This document shows, piece by piece, positions 6,115 to 13,091 of a stretch of 13,091 nucleotides of DNA. The DNA comes from an uncultured delta proteobacterium. Its GTDB lineage: Bacteria; Desulfobacterota; Syntrophorhabdia; Syntrophorhabdales; Syntrophorhabdaceae. Under the pieces are notes generated by a model. That model saw nothing but the letters and a program-made list of their open reading frames with translations, made no database searches and was not told the DNA's origin. Both the position numbers and the translations under genes were made by a program. The stretch covers positions 1 to 13,091 of the forward strand of contig CAIQJW010000048.1 of NCBI GenBank assembly GCA_903872255.1, given 5' to 3'. Within the stretch, counting starts at the first letter, position 1, and each line of letters starts with the position of its first letter.

Positions 6115-6637
6115 CTGGTTTTTCCCGGGAGAAACTGACGTCTATGAACCGTATACAGAAGTCTCCTTCCTCGACCTTCCAGCAGATCCTGTTCCCGGTA
6201 TTATTCAGATAATAATATACGGTATACCCGGGGCGCTCTTTATAGGGAACCGGGCCATCTGTCCGGATAGACCCTTTAAGGGTGAGATCTTCGATAATAT
6301 CGTTTATTTGTATATTGAAAAGCCGGTAAAATTCATTTTCGTTTGTAAGCGTTTCCTCGTCGGTCCGCATTATGAAGTGATCCTCGGACCGGTCGATGGA
6401 GAGTATGGTCGTACCGAACGGACTGTATACCTCGAGAAACAAATTGTGCGGATACGTGACCTTAAGCGACATATCTCCAGCATATTGCCTGGTCTTGAGC
6501 ATAACTTCGATCTCGCTCAAGGCTTCCATATGATCGAAATTGTCAGGCCAGGTAATGGATGCCGGCCGTAATCCGACATGAGCGCAGGAAATGAAAAGAA
6601 AGGGCAGGGCAACAAGGAAAATTACCGCCCTTCTCAT
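6086..6637 (-). CDS. LolB-like outer-membrane lipoprotein
   Basis: The 183-residue product begins with a lipoprotein-type signal (MRRAV, hydrophobic run, 'LFISC' with the lipidated Cys at 18; Phe at -3 is not the commonest residue). The mature part contains a 'LFLEVYSPFGTTILSI' segment and 'FYRLFNIQINDIIEDLTLKGSI'. These parallel the pattern of LolB, which receives lipoproteins from LolA and inserts them into the outer membrane. Similarity is in pattern, not strong identity, so a DUF4292-type lipoprotein of unknown role is the alternative. Its ATG overlaps the stop of the TPR gene (ATGA, 6634-6637), a classic coupled arrangement, and its 3' end overlaps the DUF362 gene by 29 bases. A TPR gene beside a lolB-like gene is seen in other proteobacteria, which supports the call modestly. 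Confidence 0.55.
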   Translation of the reverse strand: MRRAVIFLVALPFLFISCAHVGLRPASITWPDNFDHMEALSEIEVMLKTRQYAGDMSLKVTYPHNLFLEVYSPFGTTILSIDRSEDHFIMRTDEETLTNENEFYRLFNIQINDIIEDLTLKGSIRTDGPVPYKERPGYTVYYYLNNTGNRICWKVEEGDFCIRFIDVSFSREKPDGKDSSGSN

Positions 6638-8295
6638 CGTTTCTTCTCTTTGATCATATTGAGTTTTTGCTGGACGGAATTCTTCTTTGACGGGTCCTTT
6701 TCCAGGGATACCGATTTCTCGTAATGCTGAGCGGCCTTGGTATAATCATTCAAAGCGGTATAGACATCACCGAGATGTTCCTGGATCGTAGGGTCTTCAG
6801 GCATCAGGATGCCGGCTTTCTGGATCTCTTCCAACGCTGCTTTGAAATTTCCCTTTTTAAAATAAACCCATCCAAGACTGTCGATGATATAACCGTCTTC
6901 AGGGCGTTTTACGAGAGCCCGCCTGATCATCGATTCAGCCTCTTCTAGCTGAATGCCTTTCTCGGCAAGCGAATATCCTATAAAATTCAGGGCATTGGGT
7001 AAATCAGGATCTTTTGCCAGCAAGTCCCTCATTATGGCAAGCGCTTTTTCGTTGTCACCCTTTTTCTCATACAGCACACCGATCTGATAGAACACGTCAA
7101 GGTTGTCCGGCTCGAGCTTCCTTGCCTCCTCGAGGACCTTTATCCCATTGACGTAATCATTCTTTTCTTCATACAACATCGAGATAAGGATATACAATTC
7201 CGGTTTCTTTTGTATCTCCGGCAAATATTTCGATATGGTCGTGATACCTTCATCTATCGTCCCGGACTTGATATAGATCAATGTCATCTGCTTGAGGGCC
7301 ATAAGAAATTCTTCGGACTTCGGGTTTATCTTATTGAGCTCCTCAAGGGCTTTCTTAATATCTCCTTTTTCGCGCCACGACATCGCGAGATATATCCGGA
7401 TGGTATCGTCGTTCTTTTCGGCAAGGGCCAGGTTGAATTCCCGGATCGCATCATCGTATCGCTCTTTTTCGTAATGCAATAACCCGATACGGACGCGAAG
7501 CGAGATATCATGGCGATCAAGGTCGGATAATTTTTCAAATTCCCCGATCGCTTTGTCGTATTCCTTCTGCCTGATGAAGATCGTAGCCAGCCGGGAGCGC
7601 GCCTTTTTGTCGGTGGGGTCCAGGGCAATTATCATCTGGTAATACTCAATGGCCTTTTTCGGATCACCTTCAATTTCATATATAGTGGCAACGTCAAGAA
7701 GCGCCGGCGTGAAATTAGGCTTGATCTCCAGCGCCTTCGTCAAATACTTCTTCGCCTTCGCATAATCCTTGGTCTCTCCGTAAAGCCGCCCGATATAATA
7801 CAGGCCTATGATGTTGTCATCATCATAGGCAAGTATCTTCTCGTAAATTGCTACGGCTGCATCATACTGTCTCTCGCCGATATAGATCGAACCAAGGTAC
7901 ATGTAGGCCTCGGTATCTTCCGGATTAAGCTCTATACATTTCTCATAAAGAGCTTTGGCCTTGTATGTCACCCCTTTGGCAGCCTGGACACCAGCCATGA
8001 ACATTAGAGTCGTCCTGCTTTCGGGGTTTATGGCTAGCGCCTCGTTAAGAAGCTCTTCCGCTTTTGCGAACTCCCCCTTCTTGATATATAGTGACGCCAG
8101 CGAGGTCCTGATCTCGGCCGAAGCGCTATCCCCCTTCAGGGCCCTCGTGTAATACTCCATTGCGTCAGTGTAATTTCCTGCTGATTCACTGATGTGACCG
8201 TGAAGGAAGAACCAGATGGGATCAGACGGGGTGGCTGCGTTAAGCTGTGTGCCGATAAGTACCAGGAACGATATCATCACTGCTTTAATTTTCAT
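6634..8295 (-). CDS. Periplasmic tetratricopeptide-repeat (TPR) protein
   Basis: This 553-residue protein has a signal peptide (MKIKAV, hydrophobic core, cleavage likely near 'LNAA') and then an almost unbroken array of about 14 TPR units of 34 residues. The TPR pattern of W/LG/Y/A/F/P positions is visible, for example 'AYMYLGSIYIGERQYDAAVAIYEKIL' taken in two parts. TPR arrays are protein-binding scaffolds; the partner is not shown. An ATG farther upstream at 8394 is in frame but would add 33 non-signal residues and overlap lepB. The ATG at 8293-8295, with GGAG four bases before it and a signal peptide right after, is preferred. The stop overlaps the lipoprotein start by four bases. A role in envelope or lipoprotein assembly is inferred from the neighbour only. 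Confidence 0.85.
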   Translation of the reverse strand: MKIKAVMISFLVLIGTQLNAATPSDPIWFFLHGHISESAGNYTDAMEYYTRALKGDSASAEIRTSLASLYIKKGEFAKAEELLNEALAINPESRTTLMFMAGVQAAKGVTYKAKALYEKCIELNPEDTEAYMYLGSIYIGERQYDAAVAIYEKILAYDDDNIIGLYYIGRLYGETKDYAKAKKYLTKALEIKPNFTPALLDVATIYEIEGDPKKAIEYYQMIIALDPTDKKARSRLATIFIRQKEYDKAIGEFEKLSDLDRHDISLRVRIGLLHYEKERYDDAIREFNLALAEKNDDTIRIYLAMSWREKGDIKKALEELNKINPKSEEFLMALKQMTLIYIKSGTIDEGITTISKYLPEIQKKPELYILISMLYEEKNDYVNGIKVLEEARKLEPDNLDVFYQIGVLYEKKGDNEKALAIMRDLLAKDPDLPNALNFIGYSLAEKGIQLEEAESMIRRALVKRPEDGYIIDSLGWVYFKKGNFKAALEEIQKAGILMPEDPTIQEHLGDVYTALNDYTKAAQHYEKSVSLEKDPSKKNSVQQKLNMIKEKKR

Positions 8296-8363
8296 TACTC
8301 TCCATAATACCATAGAACATTTATGAAATCTAACCATAGAGGACGAGGGTAAGGTGCATTGAC

Positions 8364-8993
8364 TTATTTTATAAGCCATCCGATGCGCGCCCATCGTATA
8401 TAGTTAAGGGCATTCACGGCATTCGAGTCCCACGAGAAGTATAGGATAAGCGCCCTGCCAACCAGGTGTTTCTTATTGACATAGCCCCAGTAGCGGCTGT
8501 CCAGACTGTTGTCGCGATTATCCCCCATAACGAAATAAGAATCTTTCGGCACAGTGACCGGGTCGAGATTATCCTTGTCAACGAAAGGAACAAAGGCGCG
8601 TGAGCCATGTTCAGGCCTGTAATGTCCCCAGGGGTCCGCTATTCTCTTTCCGTTGATATGTATGGCCTTGTTCCTGATCTCCACCTTTTCGCCTTCTGTT
8701 GCGATCACCCGCTTGATATAATCCTTGCTCGGATCTTCCGGATAACGAAAAACGATGATGTCCCCCCGTTTGGGTTTGCCGGTCGCAAGAAGGACGGTAT
8801 CCGTAAATGGCATCTTGACAACATAGCTCATCCTGTTGACGAGCAGGTGGTCACCAACGAGCAGGGTAGGTTCCATTGATCCCGAGGGTATCTTGTACGC
8901 CTGGATAACGAAACTTCTGACAACAAGCGCTATAAGGGCGGCGACTACGATCGATTCAATGTATTCTCTCGTCTTGCTTTTTTTCGTGTTCAT
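8364..8993 (-). CDS. lepB: Signal peptidase I
   Basis: This enzyme removes signal peptides from exported proteins at the outer face of the inner membrane. The 209-residue protein has one N-terminal membrane segment (about 14-30). The S26 peptidase boxes follow: 'PSGSMEPTL' with nucleophile Ser39, 'DYIKRVIA' with general-base Lys94, and 'GDNRDNSLDSRYWG' (box E). Length and single membrane anchor fit the shorter bacterial form. The start is the ATG at 8991-8993, with AAGGAG five bases upstream; the TTG just before it would leave only two bases from that ribosome site. It sits 42 bases after argS and 68 before the TPR gene in the same direction. Its presence with tat genes and lipoprotein genes makes the neighbourhood rich in export functions, which may be chance. 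Confidence 0.95.
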   Translation of the reverse strand: MNTKKSKTREYIESIVVAALIALVVRSFVIQAYKIPSGSMEPTLLVGDHLLVNRMSYVVKMPFTDTVLLATGKPKRGDIIVFRYPEDPSKDYIKRVIATEGEKVEIRNKAIHINGKRIADPWGHYRPEHGSRAFVPFVDKDNLDPVTVPKDSYFVMGDNRDNSLDSRYWGYVNKKHLVGRALILYFSWDSNAVNALNYIRWARIGWLIK

Positions 8994-9035
8994 CAATGCT
9001 CCTTCTTGTTTCTTCCGCCCGGTGCTATATCGTAT

Positions 9036-10694
9036 CTACATCTTCACGGGTGCCGACACGCCGATGAGGCCGAGGCCGTCCCCGATAACGTCACGAAGAA
9101 CTGCCAAAAGCAAAAGCCGGGCGCGAACAAGTCCGATATCATTTCCAAGAACCCGTGTTTTATTGTAGTAACTGTGGAAACGGCCGACAAGTTCCATCAG
9201 GTAAAACGTCACCCTGTGAGGCTCAAGGTTCCTGGCGCTGCCCTCGAGTACGTTGCTGTAACGGGTTATCCACCTGATGAGGTCCAGTTCTTCTTTGACC
9301 GTGAGGAGAGTGTAGTCGGCATCATCCAGTTTCTCCGTATCTATACCTGCCTCCCGTGCATTTCTGAAAATACTCTCTATCCGTGCGTGTGCGTATTGAA
9401 CGTAATATACCGGATTTTCGTTGGATGTCCTTTTTGCAAGATCGAGATCAAATTCCAGGTGGGCATCACTCTTGCGCATGAGAAAGAAGAAACGGCATGC
9501 GTCGCGCCCAACTTCATCCATCACCTCTCTTAACGTGGTAAATTCGCCCGAGCGTGTGGACATGCCTACCGGCTTGCCGTCCTTGATCAACGTTACAAAT
9601 TGAATAAGCAGGACCTTCAGGTCCTCCTTATTCCTCCCCAGCGCCTGCACGGATGCCCGAAGCCGGGGAATGTAACCATGGTGGTCAGAGCCCCATATGT
9701 CGACCAGGATATCGAATGACCGCTTGTATTTGTCGAGATGATATGCAATATCGGAGGTGAAATATGTCTTCTGCCCGTCGGACTTTATGAGGACCCTGTC
9801 CTCATCCTTTTCGTAAAGGCTCGTCTTAAACCAGAGCGCGTTGTCGCGCTCATAGGCAATGCCCCGTTCCTTCAGTATGTTCAGGGTCTCATCCACAATA
9901 CCCGATTCATAGAGGGCTGATTCAAGGAAGTACTTATCGAAAGTTACGCCGAAATCGCCGAGGTCCTTTTTGATGCAGTCCATTATGATAGAGCTCGCAT
10001 AGGACGCCAGGAATTCGACTGCTTCCTCTTCACCGGCTGGTACCGAAATGTTCTCATCGATGACCCGCCGGGCAATATCACGGACGTAGTCCCCCTGGTA
10101 AAGATCTTGCGCATAATCGACCGTTTCGCCCTTGATCTCTTTGAGCCTTAAGTACGTGGAGCGGCCGAGTGTCCGTATCTGCCTGCCGGCGTCGTTGATA
10201 TAGTATTCCCTGCCCACATTATAGCCGGTCCTCTCAAGAAGGTTCGCCAGGACATCACCGACTGCCGCCCCCCTGCCGTGGCCGATGTGTAAAGGCCCCG
10301 TAGGATTGGCGCTTACAAATTCGATCAGCACATTACGGGACGACCCTACATCGGGGTAGAGGGCCCCGATGCCTTCCGAGGCTACCTTATGAAGCAATTT
10401 CTGCCAGAGGCTGTCTTTGAGTAAAAAGTTAATAAAGCCCGGGCCGGCTACCGAAACTGATTCGCAAAGATCGCTGCCCTTCATTGATTCTACGAGCTGC
10501 CGCGCGATATCTATCGGTTTCTTTCTCAGGTGAGGGGCAAGAATAAAGGCGATATTCGTGGAATAATCCCCGAAGCCTTCCTCCCGTGGGGTTTCAATTA
10601 TGAAATTCAGTTTTACATCGGTGGGGATCAACCCGTCCGAACGGGCCTTATTTATACACTCATCTATTATCTTTGCTGGTATCGGTCTGAGCAT
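9036..10694 (-). CDS. argS: Arginyl-tRNA synthetase
   Basis: This cytoplasmic class I synthetase charges tRNA-Arg with arginine. The 552-residue protein contains an N-terminal Arg-specific additional domain (about 1-95), the HIGH motif (136-139 in 'PTGPLHIGHGRGA'), and 'DIWGSDHHGYIPR' near 332-344. The KMSKS equivalent is 'GMSTRSG' (377-383), where the leading Lys is Gly; many ArgS enzymes have a degenerate KMSKS. The protein ends in 'APVKM', the usual ArgS C-terminus. The length is normal. The start ATG overlaps the end of a small upstream gene by 35 bases and has AGG-rich sequence (AAAAGGAC, AAAAGGG) before it. It is most likely cotranscribed with the nitrilase-family gene, the small Cys protein and lepB. 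Confidence 0.96.
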   Translation of the reverse strand: MLRPIPAKIIDECINKARSDGLIPTDVKLNFIIETPREEGFGDYSTNIAFILAPHLRKKPIDIARQLVESMKGSDLCESVSVAGPGFINFLLKDSLWQKLLHKVASEGIGALYPDVGSSRNVLIEFVSANPTGPLHIGHGRGAAVGDVLANLLERTGYNVGREYYINDAGRQIRTLGRSTYLRLKEIKGETVDYAQDLYQGDYVRDIARRVIDENISVPAGEEEAVEFLASYASSIIMDCIKKDLGDFGVTFDKYFLESALYESGIVDETLNILKERGIAYERDNALWFKTSLYEKDEDRVLIKSDGQKTYFTSDIAYHLDKYKRSFDILVDIWGSDHHGYIPRLRASVQALGRNKEDLKVLLIQFVTLIKDGKPVGMSTRSGEFTTLREVMDEVGRDACRFFFLMRKSDAHLEFDLDLAKRTSNENPVYYVQYAHARIESIFRNAREAGIDTEKLDDADYTLLTVKEELDLIRWITRYSNVLEGSARNLEPHRVTFYLMELVGRFHSYYNKTRVLGNDIGLVRARLLLLAVLRDVIGDGLGLIGVSAPVKM

Positions 10695-10830
10695 CCCTTT
10701 TGTCCTTTTCTATCTGAAGGTCCTTCGTGAAATCAGGGCATCTCAGGGACACGTCTTTTCCATGGATGAATTTCTTCGTGCACCTCTCGCGCCATGCACA
10801 TACCACGCAAAGGGTCGGTTCATCGCTCAC
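10660..10830 (-). CDS. Small four-Cys protein, 56 residues, between nitrilase-family gene and argS
   Basis: This gene starts with GTG (10828-10830), overlapping the nitrilase-family stop by four bases (GTGA). A near-perfect GGAGGG ribosome site stands five bases before it. The 56-residue product has 'LCVVCAWRERCTKKF', then 'LRCPDF' (Cys 8, 11, 17 and 31), and a charged C-terminal tail. CxxC-x5-C-x13-C looks like a small metal-binding site, for zinc or iron. I recall similar 'CAWRE-C...CPDF' small proteins in other Desulfobacterota but no function for them. Its end overlaps argS by 35 bases. The strong ribosome site, tight overlaps and Cys pattern argue that it is real. An ATG five bases after the GTG opens a different, unconvincing frame. 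Confidence 0.75.
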   Translation of the reverse strand: MSDEPTLCVVCAWRERCTKKFIHGKDVSLRCPDFTKDLQIEKDKRDAQTDTSKDNR

Positions 10831-11642
10831 AGATTCCCTCCAAGAAGTTCACTGTACAATTGAGGTTTTATCCCCTTGAGAATAGGCCATTCGCGCCGGA
10901 TGAGCTTCAGCCGGTCGAAATCGACATCTGCGAGAAGGACCGTATCGGACCTGCCCGTCGGCCCGCCGATAAGTTCTCCCTCAGGGTTGACGCAGAAGCT
11001 CATACCATAGAAATCCTGGGCTTCCTCGCTGCCTGCCCTGTTTATACGCATAACATAGATCCCGTTTGTTATTGCATTGGATGAGATAACTGTCTGCCAG
11101 ATATGCTGGGACTTAAATGCACATGATGTCGGGGCAAAGATAATGTCCGCGCCCTTTAGCGCAAGGATGCGCGAACCTTCAGGGAAAAAATTATCCCAAG
11201 ATATCTGTATCCCGAATTTCCCATGGCGCGTTTCAAATACAGGAAGCCCCGTATCGCCCTGAGAGAAATAAAATTTCTCTTCCCATAAAGGTATATCGGT
11301 TATGTTCAATTTTCGGTATATTCCTAAAGTCCGGCCTCCATCAATGACAATGGCCGAATTGAAATAATTTCCGTCTATCTTTTCAAAAACAGGCAAAATT
11401 ATGACGGTGTCCGTATCTTTTACCTGGTCCTTGAAAAGCCTGACCGTCTCTGAGGATGTTTCCTCTGCAAGCGCGAAGGCGGTTTCGTCACGGCCCTTGG
11501 GGAACCATGGTTGATTGAACAGCTCCTGAAAGCAGATAATTTTGGCGTTCTCGCTCAACGCGGCACTAAGAAGCCTCATCGCTGTACCGATGTTCTTATC
11601 CCTATCGTGAGTGCAGGCAAACTGTATTCCAGCTATTTTCAT
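10827..11642 (-). CDS. Nitrilase-superfamily (C-N hydrolase) protein with Cys-to-Ser change at the nucleophile
   Basis: The 271-residue protein has the full carbon-nitrogen hydrolase fold, with its opening resembling N-carbamoylputrescine amidohydrolases. Those enzymes cut amide or carbamoyl C-N bonds with a Glu-Lys-Cys triad. Here Glu40 ('CFQELFNQPWFP') and Lys111 ('YRKLNITDIP') are present. The nucleophile position in 'GIQISWDNFFPE' is Ser148 (TCT, 11199-11201), where active members have Cys (GICWDxxFPE). The flanking Trp, Asp and FPE are retained. It may be inactive, a binding protein, or a Ser-dependent variant. The start ATG has only a weak, distant ribosome site (AAGGA about 17 bases up). 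It is the first gene of the argS-lepB run, overlapped by the small Cys protein. Confidence 0.85.
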   Translation of the reverse strand: MKIAGIQFACTHDRDKNIGTAMRLLSAALSENAKIICFQELFNQPWFPKGRDETAFALAEETSSETVRLFKDQVKDTDTVIILPVFEKIDGNYFNSAIVIDGGRTLGIYRKLNITDIPLWEEKFYFSQGDTGLPVFETRHGKFGIQISWDNFFPEGSRILALKGADIIFAPTSCAFKSQHIWQTVISSNAITNGIYVMRINRAGSEEAQDFYGMSFCVNPEGELIGGPTGRSDTVLLADVDFDRLKLIRREWPILKGIKPQLYSELLGGNL

Positions 11643-11707
11643 GGATATGTTTAACGACCATCCTTACGTTTTTGTCCGTCCGTGTTGAACATCGAGGCGG
11701 CAGCCAG

Positions 11708-11716
11708 ATAATACCA
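11708..11716 (-). promoter_or_regulatory. Extended -10 promoter of the nitrilase-argS-lepB run
   Basis: On the minus strand TG-G-TATTAT is a good extended -10 element. No strong -35 box is at the right spacing, as is typical for extended -10 promoters. It would give a leader of about 60 bases before the ATG at 11642. Confidence 0.4.
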
Positions 11717-11796
11717 TAAAATTAGCGGTTTGTGGCGTAAATATCCTTAAATTGTCCGCAAAAGGAGATCATCTACTTTCCGGACGTAAGCGTTAC

Positions 11797-12372
11797 TTAA
11801 TAATTTTCGGCGAGAAGTTCGTAGTATGCCTGCGGATGGTCACATGCCGGGCATTTCTCGGGGGCTTCCACGCCCTCATGAACATAACCGCAATTTCTGC
11901 ACCGCCACCTGGTAGCGGATGGCCGCTTAAAGACCGTACCGGCCTCGACATTTTTCAGAAGGATGCGGTAGCGTTTCTCGTGCTCCATTTCAACCTTTGC
12001 GATCTCACGGAACAGCCTGGCAATATCACCAAATCCTTCTTCTTCCGCAACCTTCGCCGCATCGGGGTAAAGGACCGTATGCTCGTGGTTCTCTCCTTCG
12101 GCCGCAGCTTTCAGGTTCTCGGCCGTTGTACCTATCACTCCGGCCGGGTATGATGCCGTTATCTCGACATCGCCGCCTTCCAGAAATGTGAAAAACTTCT
12201 TGGCATGTTCTTTTTCGTTATCGGCAGTATCCGAGAATATAAAGGATATTTGTTCATAGCCTTCTTTCTTTGCCTGGGACGCAAAATAGGTATACCTCAT
12301 CCGCGCCTGCGATTCCCCCGCAAAGCTCGCCAGTAAATTTTTTTCGGTTCGTGTTCCCTTTAAAGTTTTCAT
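11797..12372 (-). CDS. rbr: Rubrerythrin
   Basis: Rubrerythrin reduces hydrogen peroxide to water in the cytoplasm of anaerobes. The 191-residue protein has the ferritin-like di-iron domain with ligands Glu20, Glu53 and His56 ('DNEKEHAKK'), Glu94/Glu97 ('GENHEH') and Glu128/His131 ('VEMEHEKRY'). A C-terminal rubredoxin domain binds one iron through Cys158/161 ('CRNCGY') and Cys174/177 ('CPACDHP'). All expected ligands are present. The ATG at 12370-12372 has GGAGG just upstream and begins the usual 'MKTLKGT' start; a farther upstream in-frame start adds five residues that contain the ribosome site and is rejected. It has its own promoter and stands apart from the nitrilase gene by 154 bases. 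The promoter palindrome suggests regulated expression, perhaps by oxidative stress. Confidence 0.96.
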   Translation of the reverse strand: MKTLKGTRTEKNLLASFAGESQARMRYTYFASQAKKEGYEQISFIFSDTADNEKEHAKKFFTFLEGGDVEITASYPAGVIGTTAENLKAAAEGENHEHTVLYPDAAKVAEEEGFGDIARLFREIAKVEMEHEKRYRILLKNVEAGTVFKRPSATRWRCRNCGYVHEGVEAPEKCPACDHPQAYYELLAENY

Positions 12373-12395
12373 ACATCCTCCCCTCAAATTCTCTG

Positions 12396-12423
12396 ATTAT
12401 CGAATCGTTTAAGATTAATACAA
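12396..12423 (-). promoter_or_regulatory. Rubrerythrin promoter
   Basis: On the minus strand TTGTAT (12418-12423), a 16-base spacer and GATAAT (12396-12401) form a good sigma-70 promoter. The start would lie near 12389, about 17 bases before the ATG. A second TTGACT (12436-12441) lies upstream and could serve an alternative -10. Confidence 0.55.
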
Positions 12424-12434
12424 TTCCGGGAATT
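12422..12434. promoter_or_regulatory. 13-bp palindrome at the rubrerythrin promoter, candidate operator
   Basis: AATTCC-G-GGAATT is a perfect inverted repeat overlapping the last bases of the -35 box. A repressor bound here would block RNA polymerase. It is not a recognisable PerR or Fur box, so the regulator is unknown. Confidence 0.4.
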
Positions 12435-12568
12435 TAGTCAATCGGGGCCACATGTTCGGGCGATATCGGCCGCAAATATCCATTAACAGGCTTAAGGTCA
12501 AGGGTCTTCGGGCCTTGTGGGGTATAAATCGCTTTTAAGACCGCGTTTTTTATGATAATTTATCCAGA

Positions 12569-12892
12569 ATGTTCGGCATCGGACTTCCTGAACTCATATT
12601 GATACTGATCGTGGCGTTACTGGTGGTAGGCCCCAAAAAACTGCCCGAACTTGCGCGGTCCCTGGGAAAAGCCCTGCACGACGTCAAATCGATGACCGAA
12701 GATGTAAAGCAGACCTTTGTCGGGGACATCGATCTGGAAGCAGACCTGGATAAGAACGAAGGAAAGGCCACCCCGGGCCCCGGGGGAGAACCTGATGCTC
12801 ACAAAAAGGATGATAAGGTGCCGGAACCCGATACCGGCCAGCATACCCCTGAAAATGTGAAGTCCGACCCATACGGGAATCTTAAGGGGTAG
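12569..12892 (+). CDS. tatA: Sec-independent translocase protein TatA/TatB
   Basis: TatA/B proteins work with TatC in the inner membrane to export folded proteins with twin-arginine signals. The 107-residue protein has the family plan: 'MFGIGLPEL' start, one membrane helix (about 7-21), the 'GPKKLPELARSLGKAL' hinge and amphipathic helix, and an acidic, proline-rich tail. The length and 'DVKSMTEDVKQTF' segment lean to TatB, while the FG and PEL starts fit TatA too; a single dual-function protein is possible. A tatC start follows 49 bases later. No clear ribosome site precedes the ATG; a GATAAT/TATGAT stretch at 12551-12559 lies very close to it, so a short or absent leader is possible but lacks a good -35. 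Confidence 0.88.
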   Translation: MFGIGLPELILILIVALLVVGPKKLPELARSLGKALHDVKSMTEDVKQTFVGDIDLEADLDKNEGKATPGPGGEPDAHKKDDKVPEPDTGQHTPENVKSDPYGNLKG

Positions 12893-12941
12893 ATGGAGAT
12901 AGACCGGCCGCGTATGGCGTATGTGGTTTGTCGGACTTGAG

Positions 12942-13091
12942 ATGATCAAAAAAGCTGAACCAGATGAAAAGCAACCATTCGTATCACATCTTCAGGAATT
13001 AAGGCAGCGGATCATAATCTGCCTGGTGACAATTTGCGTTGCATTTCTGGTGACATATTACTTCCGGGAAAAGATCAATGTTTTCCTTTTA
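12942..13091 (+). CDS. tatC: Sec-independent translocase protein TatC, partial (5' end)
   Basis: The frame from ATG 12942 runs open to the window edge, giving 50 residues. 'FVSHLQELRQRI' matches the conserved TatC N-terminus (HLxELRxR), which recognises twin-arginine signal peptides. It is followed by the start of the first membrane helix ('IICLVTICVAFLV') and 'YYFREKI'. Only the N-terminal part of a protein of about 240-260 residues is present. It follows tatA/B in the same direction. The start chosen has a weak GGA six bases upstream; an in-frame ATG at 12921 would add seven residues without a better ribosome site. Confidence 0.9.
   Translation, partial: MIKKAEPDEKQPFVSHLQELRQRIIICLVTICVAFLVTYYFREKINVFLL

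Noticed and set aside
8296..8394. Longer start for the TPR protein, adding 33 residues
   Set aside because: It would bury the signal peptide, overlaps lepB and has no better ribosome site than the ATG at 8295.
11755..11789. Imperfect hairpin (GTCCG...CGGAC) and GTAA/TTAC mini-palindrome after rubrerythrin
   Set aside because: The stem has a mismatch and a long loop with no T-run, so it was not called a terminator.
12551..12559. -10-like TATGAT/GATAAT just before tatA as a leaderless promoter
   Set aside because: No -35 box at acceptable spacing could be found, so the AT-rich match alone is too weak to call.

Overview
The window looks like chromosome from an anaerobic, Gram-negative bacterium of the Desulfobacterota (former Deltaproteobacteria) or a near relative. 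Pointers are rubrerythrin, a Tat translocase, an outer-membrane barrel protein behind a consensus sigma-54 promoter, a LolB-like lipoprotein, a DUF362 ferredoxin-type protein and selenium-handling genes. This placement is inference from gene content; no rRNA, tRNA, insertion sequence, phage gene or CRISPR array was seen.

Layout. (1) 1-408 (-): 5' part of an outer-membrane barrel gene with a sigma-54 promoter. (2) 651-1979 (-): a PurF paralogue that keeps its Fe-S cysteines but has lost the Cys nucleophile and part of the PRPP loop. It is divergent from (3) 2136-2918 (+), an orphan periplasmic binding protein; a 23-bp dyad lies between the two promoters. (4) 3019-5018 (+): a three-gene selenium/sulfur cassette of YedF, a cysteine-desulfurase-family enzyme and a DUF3343 Se/S-carrier-like protein. 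YedF may be translated from a leaderless mRNA. (5) 5047-11642 (-): a tightly packed run, in transcription order nitrilase-family protein, an unlisted 56-residue Cys protein, ArgS, signal peptidase I, a TPR protein, a LolB-like lipoprotein and a DUF362 Fe-S protein. (6) 11797-12372 (-): rubrerythrin with its own promoter and a palindrome. (7) 12569-13091 (+): tatA/B followed by the start of tatC.

The main discovery is in the DUF362 gene. The apparent stop TGA at 5101-5103 sits exactly where the first Cys of the second [4Fe-4S] motif is expected. The frame continues for 17 more codons and completes the motif (UxxCxxCxxxCP) before a second TGA. A SECIS-like hairpin with a GG-starting loop begins 13 nt after the first TGA. 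The selenium cassette converges on this gene and ends 28 bp from it. The best reading is a 355-residue selenoprotein with Sec338 as a potential cluster ligand. A truncated-gene reading hides its last 18 codons.

A second theme is two enzymes of amidase/glutaminase families, the PurF-like protein and the nitrilase-family protein, in which the catalytic Cys is Ser while most other active-site landmarks remain.
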